Origin: Kaiparowitsia implicata GSE-PSE-MK54-09C
GTDB taxonomy: Bacteria; Cyanobacteriota; Cyanobacteriia; Elainellales; Elainellaceae
Assembly (NCBI GenBank): GCA_019359435.1
Contig: JAHHHI010000063.1
Coordinates: forward strand, 1-64,000
DNA length: 64,000 nt
Direction of reading: 5' to 3'
The position numbers and the translations under genes were made by a program. Position 1 is the first letter of the stretch; every line of letters begins with the position of its first letter. Under the pieces are notes generated by a model. That model searched no databases. It saw only the letters and a program-made list of their open reading frames with translations, and was not told the origin of the DNA. Positions 36,892 through 45,544 of this stretch are shown one piece after another.

Positions 36892-36943
36892 TCCTAAACG
36901 ATTAAAGTCGCTGCGCATGCGCAGCGACTTTAATCGTTTAGGA
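36892..36943. repeat. 52-bp perfect palindrome
   Basis: The sequence is identical to its reverse complement over 52 bases, with the centre at 36917/36918 and no loop. It lies between two convergent genes. The end AATCGTTTAGGAGG is then repeated in tandem (36932-36945 and 36946-36959). It could act as a two-way terminator or be a mobile-element end. Confidence 0.75.
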
Positions 36944-37007
36944 GGAATCGTTTAGGAGGCTAAGTGATGCGCTTTTGAGGTGCCGTGATACGCGCGACTG
37001 CGGCTGT

Positions 37008-37829
37008 CTAATCTTGTCGTTGAGACGGTTGCAGCGGCAGTTGCCAAAAACGGGTTCGCTCTATGAGCCAGCCGTCCTCTTGCCACTGGGCGATCGCCCC
37101 ATTGACCGCCTGCCGCAGTGAGCGAAACTGCTGACCTCGAGGCATCGCAACCGCTAGCGGCTCACCCGACAGCAACTCTGGCAACAGCCGATAGCGCGAC
37201 GACTGCAAAACCCACCCGGTTAGAACACTCGCATCAGCAGCAAAGGCTTGCACCTCGCCAGCATCCAACAGTTGTTGGCCAGCTTGATAGGATGGCACGC
37301 TCACTAACTGAGCCTGAGGCAGACGCGATCGCACCACCGCAACGGTACTAGATCCTTGGAGGACGGCGATCGCCCCACGCCGCATATCCACCAAGCGCTG
37401 AATCTGAGGCCTATCAGCCCGCGTGATCAGCGCCGTGCTATCGAGATAATAGGCGGAACTAAAATCTACCAACCGCGCCCGCGCATCAGTTATGGTGAGT
37501 CGGGCAATCACCAGATCGACCTCATCTGCCAGCAGCAGCGGAATGCGCTCTTGATTGAGGACTGGACGCAGAACGATAGCATTAGGATCACCCAAGATCT
37601 GCTCGGCTAAGCGTCGGGCGATCTCAATTTCGAAACCATCCAGAGTTGTGGCGCTAAGGGAAAAGCCCAACGGCGGCAGATTGTCTTTGACCGCCACAAC
37701 CAAAAACCCTCGCTGCCGAATCTCTGAGAGTTCAGCAGCGAGGACAGTGGGAGTAATGTTGAACGACAAAAGTAATGATGCGGCGATCGCCCATCCCATT
37801 TCTTGGGAACGCATCCACCGCATACGCAA
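37008..37829 (-). CDS. Periplasmic amino-acid-type substrate-binding protein
   Basis: The 273-residue protein has an N-terminal signal (hydrophobic residues 13-31, ending V-L-A-A) and the family 3 solute-binding fold: L-V-V-A-V-K-D-N-L-P-P-L-G-F near 43-56, D-G-F-E-I-E-I-A-R near 64, and D-L-V-I-A-R-L-T-I-T near 107. It should bind a small charged or polar molecule in the periplasm. No permease or ATPase is nearby. Its start is only 3 bases after the rplT stop, so it is probably read from the ribosomal transcript, which is unusual. Confidence 0.82.
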   Translation of the reverse strand: MRMRWMRSQEMGWAIAASLLLSFNITPTVLAAELSEIRQRGFLVVAVKDNLPPLGFSLSATTLDGFEIEIARRLAEQILGDPNAIVLRPVLNQERIPLLLADEVDLVIARLTITDARARLVDFSSAYYLDSTALITRADRPQIQRLVDMRRGAIAVLQGSSTVAVVRSRLPQAQLVSVPSYQAGQQLLDAGEVQAFAADASVLTGWVLQSSRYRLLPELLSGEPLAVAMPRGQQFRSLRQAVNGAIAQWQEDGWLIERTRFWQLPLQPSQRQD

Positions 37830-37832
37830 GCC

Positions 37833-38189
37833 CTACCCTTTCACTTGGCTAGCGATTTCGGCCACTTTGCCAAAGCTGGTCGGATCAAGCACTGCCATTT
37901 GGGCCAGCATCTTGCGGTTAATTTGCACGTTAGCTTTATTCAGATTGCCGATCAACTGGCTATAGCTCAGGCCATGCATCCGCGAAGCTGCATTGATTCG
38001 AGTAATCCACAAGCGACGAAAATCACGCTTCCGCTTGCGGCGATCGCGATAGGCATTCCGCAGCGCCTTCATCACTTGCTGGTTTGCAGTACGAAATAAC
38101 TTGGAGTGAGAACCCCGAAACCCTTTCGCCAGCTTTAAGATTTTCTTGCGGCGCTTACGAGCCACATTACCGCGCTTTACCCGTGTCAT
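37833..38189 (-). CDS. rplT: 50S ribosomal protein L20
   Basis: The 118-residue basic protein starts [16 protein letters not shown] and continues with the L20 signature [10 protein letters not shown] and [21 protein letters not shown]. It organises 23S rRNA early in large subunit assembly. It follows rpmI by 88 bases, the conserved order; infC is not upstream here. The solute-binding protein gene is attached downstream. Confidence 0.97.
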   Translation of the reverse strand: MTRVKRGNVARKRRKKILKLAKGFRGSHSKLFRTANQQVMKALRNAYRDRRKRKRDFRRLWITRINAASRMHGLSYSQLIGNLNKANVQINRKMLAQMAVLDPTSFGKVAEIASQVKG

Positions 38190-38277
38190 CGTTCAACGTC
38201 CCCTTTTCAGTTCTCTCGTCAGATTTCTAGATTTGTCTAGGTGGCTTCCCAACCGATATCCCTAAATGGCCTGCGTT

Positions 38278-38475
38278 TTAGAGATAAGGCAGCATTAGTT
38301 CTACGTTCTCGGCATCACGCTCATTCACAATAGCTACCTGCGAAAGCCGCCGCTTACGCAACGAACTCTTGTGCTGCAACAGGTGGTTTTTAAACGCTTT
38401 GCGCCGAGCAATTTTGCCGCTGCCCGTTTTGCGGAAGCGCTTTGCAGCAGCTCTACGAGTCTTTAACTTGGGCAT
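38278..38475 (-). CDS. rpmI: 50S ribosomal protein L35
   Basis: The 65-residue basic protein begins [21 protein letters not shown], the conserved L35 start, and has K-N-H-L-L-Q-H-K-S near 28-36. It is the first gene of the rpmI-rplT unit. AAGGCAGG-type sequence precedes the start in the minus direction (AGGATTAAAG). Confidence 0.97.
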   Translation of the reverse strand: MPKLKTRRAAAKRFRKTGSGKIARRKAFKNHLLQHKSSLRKRRLSQVAIVNERDAENVELMLPYL

Positions 38476-38698
38476 TTCTTTAATCCTGCTCTTTCACACA
38501 GTCTTCCATGTTACTACCATCATTAGGGCGAACGCAACCCCCCTCACAAAGTTAATGCGTGAGCCAACCGTGGAAGCCTCAGTATGGCTAAAACGATCCT
38601 GATGTTGAGGCTTTTGATGACATCGCACACTACTTATCTATTGTGCGGCCGGGCTCTATTGTGCGGCTGGGCAGGTGCCAACCCAGATCGGGCTGGGC

Positions 38699-39109
38699 TC
38701 AAGATTCAGCCTCTGACGAATCACCGCTTGACTCATCAGTGCACAGCTGGATGTAGGGAACCCCACGATAGGTCAGTCGCACCACTGAGCGAGGCGTTTG
38801 ATTGGTAGGTATGGATTGGATGGGGGCAGACTCGTCAGGATGCAGCCCTAGGTCTGTTAGCTCCAGATCGGTTAGCTCCGCTGATTCTAGCTTAGAAGGA
38901 GAGAGTGGCTGAGGAGCATAGGGCACACCCCGATAGCTGAGCTGAGACAACATATTCCGCTGGGGAGAGCCGATCTGGTCAAGAATTTTGGAGAGTTCCC
39001 GCTCTTGACTGGGAGGACGATGCAGCAGCCAATTCGTAGCAGCGCAGACTGCAAAAAAGGCGATCGCAATCAGAGCTTCAACCACCCCTACTTCTAACAT
39101 CTCAGTCAT
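38699..39109 (-). CDS. Membrane protein with two DUF4278 motifs
   Basis: The 136-residue protein has one N-terminal transmembrane helix (about residues 6-27) and two copies of the DUF4278 motif, L-S-Y-R-G-V-P-Y and L-T-Y-R-G-V-P-Y. Low-complexity Ser/Glu/Leu-rich linkers lie between them. This motif is almost restricted to cyanobacteria and has no known role. The ATG at 39109 fits best; GTG/ATG codons up to 39145 are in frame. The gene is upstream of rpmI on the same strand with a 220-base gap, so a separate promoter for rpmI is likely. Confidence 0.72.
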   Translation of the reverse strand: MTEMLEVGVVEALIAIAFFAVCAATNWLLHRPPSQERELSKILDQIGSPQRNMLSQLSYRGVPYAPQPLSPSKLESAELTDLELTDLGLHPDESAPIQSIPTNQTPRSVVRLTYRGVPYIQLCTDESSGDSSEAES

Positions 39110-39560
39110 GGCAGTCCCCATTAATTTTTCAACTGCGTGGTACAACTCTCGCAGTCTCTAGACGGCAGATCTGGCAAAGTTAATCGTGCAAGTTATATGC
39201 AGCCTAAACCATTCTGTAGAAGATGCGAGGAAATAGAAGCGACTTGGTTCCCCTTGATTCGCGGCATTTGCAGTGCAACAAAGTTGCTTTATCGCCGTTG
39301 TATCATTAGCTCTGTGAGGCTCGGCACCTGTCACACAGCATTTTAGAAATTTAACATCCCCGATTATTTTATAGTGCAGATGGATCAAATAAGCCTATCC
39401 TTTTCCGTACTCCTTGTTATTTGTCAAGGTTCTGCTATTGAGATTTTTATTATGGCGGATTCGCTTCTATAGAAGAACGGTCTAAACTGTGCAAAGACCA
39501 AAAAACCTCTCATCAGAGAACATCAATTCCCCGTCCAGGGTTATCACGCACCTACCCATC
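39110..39560. other. Divergent promoter region before oligopeptidase B
   Basis: About 450 AT-rich bases between divergent genes. No repeat, RNA or gene recognised. A GTG at 39489 opens the peptidase frame earlier, but the family sequence starts later. Confidence 0.35.
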
Positions 39561-41636
39561 ATGAATAAGCCTACTGTTCCTGTTGAATCAGCCCCTGTCG
39601 TCACCCCGCCCATTGCCGAAAAGCGACCCCATGTTCACAGACTGCATGGCGATGAGCGTCCTGACCCCTATTTTTGGATGCGCGATCGCACTGATCCAGC
39701 CGTAATGTCCTACCTGGAAGTGGAGAACGCCTATACCGAATCGATGATGCGCTCTACTGAAGGGCTACAGCATACGCTCTACAGTGAAATGCTGGCGCGC
39801 ATTCAAGAAACTGATCTGTCGGTGCCCTATCGCAAAGACGCCTATTGGTACTATTCCCGGACGGAAGAGGGGCTCGATTACCCCATTTATTGCCGCAAGT
39901 GGGGCAGCCTTGAGGCCGAGGAAGAGGTGCTGCTTGACCAGAATAAGTTGGCTGATGGGCATGATTACTTTGATGTCGGGGTGTTGCAGGTTAGCCCCGA
40001 TCACCAGATTCTCGCCTACTCTGTAGACACCTCTGGGGCAGAGCTGTTTACCCTGTATTTTCTGGATTTAGGCACCCGACAGCTCTATGGCGAAACCATT
40101 CCCGAGACCTATTATTCGTTCGCCTGGGGCAATGACAACCGCACCATCTTCTACACCCAGGTTGATGAGGCCCATCGTCCCTATCGACTCCTGCGGCACC
40201 AGTTAGGCACGTCTGTCGAGCAAGATGCACTGGTCTACCACGAAGCTGATGAGGCCTTCTTTCTTAGCATCGGTAAAACCCGAAGTGACGCGTATCTGCT
40301 GATGAGCCTTCAAAGTAAGGTGACATCGGAGGTGCATTACCTAGATGCTAACCAGCCGACGGCAGAGTTTCAGCTCATTCAGCGGCGATCGCCCTCAGTA
40401 GAATACGATGTCACCCACCACAGTGACGGCTTCTACATCACGACCAATGATGATGCCGTTAACTTTAAGCTGATGTGGGCTCCCGTCCACAGTCCCGGAC
40501 GGGAGCATTGGCAGACGGTGATTCCTCACCGCGATACGGTGCTGCTAGAAGGCGTCAGCGCTTTTGCCGATCACCTGGTGATCTTTGAGCGCGAAGCCGG
40601 AGTGCCGCAAGTGCGAGTGCGTCAGCTTTCTACCCAGACTGAGCATACGATTGAGTTTCCTGAACCCATCTATGAAGTCTCTGCCAGCGCTAACCCAGAA
40701 TTTGAAACGGCGACACTGCGCTTTGCCTATACCTCGCTGCTCACCCCAAGTTCGATTTATGACTACGACCTGAATACGCGCGATCGCCAGTTGCTCAAAG
40801 AAACTCCGGTGCTCGGCGGCTATGACAAGCAGCAGTATGGGAGCGAGTGGCTGATGGCAACCGCACCCGACGGCACAGCCGTACCCATCTCTTTGGTATA
40901 TCGCCGAGACGTGATGCAAGACGGCTCCAATCCCTTGCTGCTAAACGGATACGGCTCCTATGGTGCCAGCTATCCGGTCTATTTTTCGTCCACACGGCTG
41001 TCTTTATTAAATCGCGGGGTGGTGGTGGCCTTTGCTCACATTCGCGGCGGCTCAGAAATGGGGCGCAACTGGTACGAGCAGGGCAAGTTTTTAAACAAAA
41101 AAAACACGTTTACTGACTTTGTTGCCTGTGCCGACTATTTGATTCAAGAGCAATGGACGGCGAGCGATCGCCTATCGATTTCTGGCGGCAGTGCAGGCGG
41201 GCTGCTCATGGGAGCTGTCATTAACCTGCGCCCCGACTTGTTCAACGCCGTGATTGCACAAGTGCCCTTTGTAGACGTAGTCACCACTATCCTTGACACC
41301 TCGCTGCCCCTGTCCGCAATGGAGTGGGAAGAGTGGGGGAATCCCAACGACCAAGCCTACTACGAGTATATGAAGTCCTATTCTCCCTACGATAACGTCA
41401 CGCCCAAAGACTATCCCGCCATGTTGGTTACGGCTGGTTTAAATGACCCTCGCGTATCCTATTGGGAGCCCGCTAAGTGGACCGCTAAGTTACGAGACCT
41501 TAAAACCGACAATAATCTTCTGTTATTGAAAACCAATATGGGGGCTGGGCATGGCGGCGCGTCAGGTCGCTATGAGCAACTAAAGGAGATTGCCTTTGAA
41601 TACGCTTTTTTGCTGGCTCAGTGGGGATTGACGTAA
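39561..41636 (+). CDS. ptrB: Oligopeptidase B (S9A prolyl oligopeptidase family)
   Basis: The 691-residue protein has an N-terminal region and a seven-bladed propeller (about 70-400), then an alpha/beta hydrolase domain. It begins with the family motif H-G-D-E-R-x-D-P-Y-F-W-M near 30-41. The catalytic serine is in S-G-G-S-A-G-G-L-L near 540, the aspartate in A-G-L-N-D-P-R-V near 625, and the histidine in G-A-G-H-G-G-A-S-G-R near 660. It cleaves short peptides after basic residues in the cytoplasm; there is no signal peptide. It borders the accessory region that follows. Confidence 0.93.
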   Translation: MNKPTVPVESAPVVTPPIAEKRPHVHRLHGDERPDPYFWMRDRTDPAVMSYLEVENAYTESMMRSTEGLQHTLYSEMLARIQETDLSVPYRKDAYWYYSRTEEGLDYPIYCRKWGSLEAEEEVLLDQNKLADGHDYFDVGVLQVSPDHQILAYSVDTSGAELFTLYFLDLGTRQLYGETIPETYYSFAWGNDNRTIFYTQVDEAHRPYRLLRHQLGTSVEQDALVYHEADEAFFLSIGKTRSDAYLLMSLQSKVTSEVHYLDANQPTAEFQLIQRRSPSVEYDVTHHSDGFYITTNDDAVNFKLMWAPVHSPGREHWQTVIPHRDTVLLEGVSAFADHLVIFEREAGVPQVRVRQLSTQTEHTIEFPEPIYEVSASANPEFETATLRFAYTSLLTPSSIYDYDLNTRDRQLLKETPVLGGYDKQQYGSEWLMATAPDGTAVPISLVYRRDVMQDGSNPLLLNGYGSYGASYPVYFSSTRLSLLNRGVVVAFAHIRGGSEMGRNWYEQGKFLNKKNTFTDFVACADYLIQEQWTASDRLSISGGSAGGLLMGAVINLRPDLFNAVIAQVPFVDVVTTILDTSLPLSAMEWEEWGNPNDQAYYEYMKSYSPYDNVTPKDYPAMLVTAGLNDPRVSYWEPAKWTAKLRDLKTDNNLLLLKTNMGAGHGGASGRYEQLKEIAFEYAFLLAQWGLT

Positions 41637-41640
41637 ATTT

Positions 41641-42036
41641 GAGCCTGCTAGACTTCACATCTACACGGTGACGGTGGACGAGGAGTATCAGAAAGACAAG
41701 GGCATCGACACCAACGCTGATGCCTGCCGCCGGGTGGAAGCCCAGAAAATCGCCGACCTAGTGGAGGACATGCTGTCGGCGAAGCTGCCAGTCCACGACA
41801 AGCCCAGTGGGCAATTGCGAGATATTCAGCCCAAGGACATCGCCATTTTGTCGCGCACCTGGGGGCCGCTGGAGCTGTACAGCAATGCGATCGCCGCTCG
41901 CGACATCCCCATTTTGCAGGCCGGGGGTGGCAACCTGCTCGACACCCGTGAAGCCAAGGATGCCGGGGCGCTGCTGCGGTTTTTGGCTGACCCCACCGAT
42001 AGTTTGGCCCTAGCGGCCGGTGCAGGTGTCGATTGA
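41641..42036 (+). pseudogene. Fragment of a UvrD/AddA-type helicase
   Basis: The frame of about 120 residues matches the interior of superfamily I helicases: Q-P-K-D-I-A-I-L-S-R-T-W, then A-I-A-A-R-D-I-P-I-L-Q-A-G-G-G, L-L-D-T-R-E-A-K-D-A and L-R-F-L-A-D-P-T-D-S-L-A-L. In the family this is motif IV-V territory of a protein of over 700 residues. Neither the Walker A nor the nuclease domain is present, and the frame ends in unrelated sequence. It is a relic that marks the left border of the accessory region. Confidence 0.65.
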
Positions 42037-42092
42037 GAATGATGGGCCGGTCACCCTGATGTTGGAGCGTTGAGGGGACTGGTGCTGAGGGG

Positions 42093-42163
42093 TGAAGAAA
42101 CCCTGTTTCTGGGGTTGGGTTAGCAAACCCTGGGCTTCGCTGATAGAAGAAACCGGGTTTCTG
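42093..42163. repeat. Paired GAAACC/GGTTTC repeat, copy 3
   Basis: AGAAACCCTGTTTCTGG and AGAAACCGGGTTTCTGG lie 54 bases apart in the gap between the helicase relic and the NB-ARC/TPR gene. Confidence 0.55.
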
Positions 42164-42183
42164 GCCTGTCCCTGTTCCCTACT

Positions 42184-44451
42184 TCACTTCAACCCTTCTA
42201 TGGATTGCTGAATGATGCCCAAATTTTCCCGCCCTGTGACGGTGTTGGGATGCTCAGGGTCAAGGATTTCCTCAAAGATATCCACTACCCCCGCCATCAT
42301 TGCCGCTGCCTCGGGGAAACGATTCATGGCGTAGTACAGCCCTGCCAAGTTATTCAGACCTTGGGCGGTGTCGGGGTGGCGATCGCCCAGTTCTGCTTTA
42401 CAGATTTCCAGCGCTTCGGTGAAGAGGGGTTCGGCTTCCCCATAGCGGCCCATCGACCGATACAGCGATGCCAAGTTATTCAGACTGGCGGCGGTGGAGG
42501 GATGGCGATCGCCCAGTTCTGCTTTCCAGATTTTCAGCGCTTCGGTGTAGAAGGGTTCGGCTTCCCCATAGCGACCCATCGACTGGTATAGCGCTGCCAA
42601 GTTATTCAGACTGGTGGCGGTGTCGGGGTGGCGATCGCCCAGTTTTGCTTTCCAGATTTTCAGCGCTTCGGTGTAGAGAGGTTCGGCTTCGCCATAGCGG
42701 CCCATCGACTGGTATAGCGCTGCCAAGTTATTCAGACCTCGGGCGGTGGAGGGATGTCGATCGCCCAGTTCTGCTTTCCAGATTTCCAGCGCTTTGGTGT
42801 AGAGGGGTTCGGCTTCCCCATAGCGACCCATCGACCGATACAGCTCTGCCAAGTTATTCAGACTGGTGGCGGTGGAGGGATGTCGATCGCCCAGCTTTGC
42901 TTTCCTGATTTCCAGCGCTTCGGTGTAGAAGGGTTCGGCTTCCCCATAGCGGCCCATGGAATAGTACAGCAATGCCAAGTTATTCAGACCTTGGGCGGTG
43001 TCGGGATGTCGATCGCCCAGTTCTGCTCTCCTGATTTCCAGCGCTTCGGTGAAGAGGGGTTCGGCTTCCACATAGCGGCCCATCGACCGATACAGCTCTG
43101 CCAAGTTATTCAGACTGGTGGCGGTGTCGGGATGGCGGGGGCCGAGTTGGGTTTGGCTGATGGTGAGCGATCGCAAACAGCACCGCTCTGCATCGCGCCA
43201 CTGGTTCAAACTCTGGTAAAACCAGGCTAGTCGAACAGCACAGGTGATTTTGTCATATTCCCCCAGCACCTCCGACCACTGGGCTGCTACTGTCTCCCAA
43301 TGGGGCACGGCCTCTGTTATTTGCGATCGCACCTCCAACGTGACTGCATAGGGCACCGTCTCAGCAATCTGCACCATCGCCTGAGCAAAGCCCTGGGGCA
43401 GGGAAGCGGCGGCGTCAAGTTCGGGGCGCTTGGCAGCGAAGAATTCCCGCACTAGGGGATGCACCTGGTAACGGGTAGCGGTTCCCATGCCGCTAACTTG
43501 CAGGAAATGCACTCGCAGCAGTTCCGCTTGGGCATCTTCCAGGGTTTCTTCGTCCCAGCCCTCATCTTCCTGTCCCGTCAGCGTCTCCTCCACCCATCGC
43601 CACCTAATCGGAGCCGCTGCAAACAGCCCTAAGGCTGCCGCCACTAACTTCGCTTCTGCCGACAGCGGCTCCCAACTCAACTCAAAGGCCGCTGCCACCC
43701 CTAGTTCTGCCGTCATCGCTGGATAGGTGTCTACCAAGGCTTTCGCTGTTAGCTGTTTAGCCGCTAACCGCTCCAACAGCCGCTCAATCGTCAGCTCAGG
43801 CCGCAGGCTGAGGTAATACCCTACCAACTCCAACCCCAAAGGCAACCGCCCCACCCATTCACACAGGGCTTCCGCTTCTGACAACTCCGCCGCAATCCGC
43901 TCGGGCCCTACGAGCGATCGCAGCAAATCCAGCGCCGCTCCTGGCACCAGCACCTCCAACGCCAACCGCTGCCCCGGCGGCAAAATCCCCTGCCGGGTCG
44001 TCAACAGCACCCGAAAGCGGGGATTCCCCGGCAGCAGCGGCTTCAGTGCCCCATAATCCTGCACATCATCCACCACCATCAGCACTGGCTCATTCCCTGG
44101 CCACCGTTGACAGCACCAGGCCAAGGGGTTCTCCACCTCTTCCGGTACCGTCAGGCCCAGATGGATCTGGGCAAAGTCCACCATCTGCGGTGCCAGGGGC
44201 AGACGCCCATCTAGCCAACAAACCCCGCCAGGGAACCCATCCCCGGCACGCAGGGCATACTGCAACGCCAGCTCTGTCTTGCCCACACCGCCCATCCCGA
44301 CTGCTGCCGCAATATTCACTCGCTGATTCGCCCGCAGCAGGGCATCCACCGCCACCAAGTCTTCATCCCGACCGACAAAGGCCGTGACGGTGCTGGCTTT
44401 CAGGTTGTTAGGGGTGCTTAACTCTGGCGGTGCCCCTCCCGCCGACTGTAG
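42184..44451 (-). CDS. NB-ARC/TPR STAND protein, main part after an in-frame TGA
   Basis: This encodes a STAND NTPase: F-V-G-R-D-E-D-L leading into NB-ARC, Walker A G-M-G-G-V-G-K-T, Walker B L-M-V-V-D-D-V and G-L-P-L-G-L-type helix (here R-L-P-L-G-L-E-L). About seven TPRs of 42 residues follow (N-N-L-A-x-L-Y-x-S-M-G-R-Y-x-E-A-E-P). Such proteins oligomerise on a trigger and activate an N-terminal effector, often in defence. The frame is open from 44451, but a start codon is lacking before a TTG at 44358, which would cut the conserved F-V-G-R-D motif. The gene at 44452-44826 is in the same frame and separated by one TGA. Confidence 0.78.
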   Translation of the reverse strand, partial: LQSAGGAPPELSTPNNLKASTVTAFVGRDEDLVAVDALLRANQRVNIAAAVGMGGVGKTELALQYALRAGDGFPGGVCWLDGRLPLAPQMVDFAQIHLGLTVPEEVENPLAWCCQRWPGNEPVLMVVDDVQDYGALKPLLPGNPRFRVLLTTRQGILPPGQRLALEVLVPGAALDLLRSLVGPERIAAELSEAEALCEWVGRLPLGLELVGYYLSLRPELTIERLLERLAAKQLTAKALVDTYPAMTAELGVAAAFELSWEPLSAEAKLVAAALGLFAAAPIRWRWVEETLTGQEDEGWDEETLEDAQAELLRVHFLQVSGMGTATRYQVHPLVREFFAAKRPELDAAASLPQGFAQAMVQIAETVPYAVTLEVRSQITEAVPHWETVAAQWSEVLGEYDKITCAVRLAWFYQSLNQWRDAERCCLRSLTISQTQLGPRHPDTATSLNNLAELYRSMGRYVEAEPLFTEALEIRRAELGDRHPDTAQGLNNLALLYYSMGRYGEAEPFYTEALEIRKAKLGDRHPSTATSLNNLAELYRSMGRYGEAEPLYTKALEIWKAELGDRHPSTARGLNNLAALYQSMGRYGEAEPLYTEALKIWKAKLGDRHPDTATSLNNLAALYQSMGRYGEAEPFYTEALKIWKAELGDRHPSTAASLNNLASLYRSMGRYGEAEPLFTEALEICKAELGDRHPDTAQGLNNLAGLYYAMNRFPEAAAMMAGVVDIFEEILDPEHPNTVTGRENLGIIQQSIEGLK
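42344..43142 (-). repeat. Near-identical 126-bp repeats encoding TPRs
   Basis: The string GCCAAGTTATTCAGAC recurs at 42344, 42470, 42596, 42722, 42848, 42974 and 43100, exactly 126 bases apart. Each unit encodes one 42-residue TPR. The high identity at DNA level suggests recent expansion or gene conversion. Confidence 0.85.
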
Positions 44452-44826
44452 TCATATGTTGATATTGTTCGTCTGGTTCTCGACCTTGCCGAGGTTCACC
44501 ACCCCAATCTTGTCCGCCAGCTTGATCAAATTCTGCAAGTCCAGACCATTCGCCTGAGCCGCTGCCCTTGTAGCCGCTGCCGCCTCGGCCACCTCCAGCT
44601 CTTGCTCCGCCACCCGGCGCACTTCCTCGATTATCTCGGCCTCAATTACATCGGGGCTTTCGGCTGCCTCAAGCCGCTTGGCCGTGTCAGGCGCTTTGCG
44701 TCGCAGCAGGTTCAAAAATCCCTGCGCCGCTGCCACGGTGCCCTCCCCCAGTTTTCCCCCCACCTTCTTTATCGCCTCTGTGCCCAGCAAGGCCACCGCC
44801 GCCAATGCGATCGTGATTGGATCCAT
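44452..44826 (-). CDS. N-terminal domain of the NB-ARC/TPR protein, ended by TGA
   Basis: The 124-residue product begins M-D-P-I-T-I-A-L-A-A-V-A-L-L-G-T-E-A-I-K-K, a hydrophobic helix, followed by G-G-K-L-G-E-G, charged alpha-helices rich in Glu and Ala (65-100), and a strand-like end K-V-E-N-Q-T-N-N-I-N-I. I recall similar N-termini fused to NB-ARC/TPR proteins in cyanobacteria. The TGA is in frame with the NB-ARC part, with 31 open codons between them and no ATG or GTG there. So the likely original state is one fused protein of about 880 residues. It could be a membrane-active or adaptor effector domain. Confidence 0.65.
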   Translation of the reverse strand: MDPITIALAAVALLGTEAIKKVGGKLGEGTVAAAQGFLNLLRRKAPDTAKRLEAAESPDVIEAEIIEEVRRVAEQELEVAEAAAATRAAAQANGLDLQNLIKLADKIGVVNLGKVENQTNNINI

Positions 44827-45285
44827 GGGGTTTGTCGCTAATAAAATTCCTTATCCGCTAGTATACCAACCCCTTTTCTGGGCACTGGTCTGTCTGGTCT
44901 CTTGAGAGGAAATGAACCTCTACGGCTCTTACACAGCTACGGCGTGAGCCAATTCGCCCCAGGATTTTGAAAGTGCTTGTCCAGCAAAGCTTTCAGCCAT
45001 CTATCTCCTGTTAGCGAACCCGTGCCGACCCATCGCGACCAACTGAGGGCGGTTACCGGGTCGAAGTGGGCTGAGGGGCTGAAGTGACTTGCCGTTGCCG
45101 ATGCTGCAAAAATTCCGCCCAGTTTCTTGGAAACGGAGATTGGATCGAAAGATTGATTCGATCCAATCTCAAACCAAAATGGCCAAGAGTAGTCTTGCTG
45201 AGTTCCTGACATCAGGAACTCAGCAATGATTTGAATCACTGTGTTGCTGAGCGATATAACCCTTGGCCTATATGGTTTAAGAGAA

Positions 45286-45327
45286 TGGAGAATAGGGGAT
45301 TCGAACCCCTGACCTCTGCGGTGCGAT
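45286..45327 (-). tRNA. tRNA 3' fragment (T arm and acceptor end only)
   Basis: On the minus strand the bases form a perfect T arm (AGGGG-TTCGAAT-CCCCT) followed by ATTCTCC and a discriminator A. A variable loop AGGTC precedes it. The 5' half (matching GGAGAAT acceptor strand and D arm) is absent. Such 3' relics typically mark the attachment site of an integrated element or its former end. Confidence 0.6.
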
Positions 45328-45544
45328 GGTAGATGTCTAGATCCTGGAGACTTTATTTTTAAAGGTTTACAGGCTTTATGAAAAAATCTTCGATCCACTT
45401 TCGATCTAAAATTGCTCAATGCTGGCCGGAAACTCACCACTGGAAGACAGTCCTTGAGGTCAATGCTCTCTTTTTGTACGGACTTTCACTGCTGTCCTCT
45501 CTGTTTCTTTGTCCTTCCCACACCCCCTGCGTTGGAGGCTCAGG

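Noticed and set aside
42205-43230. Apparent repetitive plus-strand proteins opposite the TPR repeats
   Set aside because: They arise from the 126-bp repeats read on the wrong strand.
44937-45440. A 167-residue minus-strand frame across the tRNA relic
   Set aside because: Its middle is simply the translation of the T arm and acceptor stem, and no family pattern was seen. Treated as spurious.
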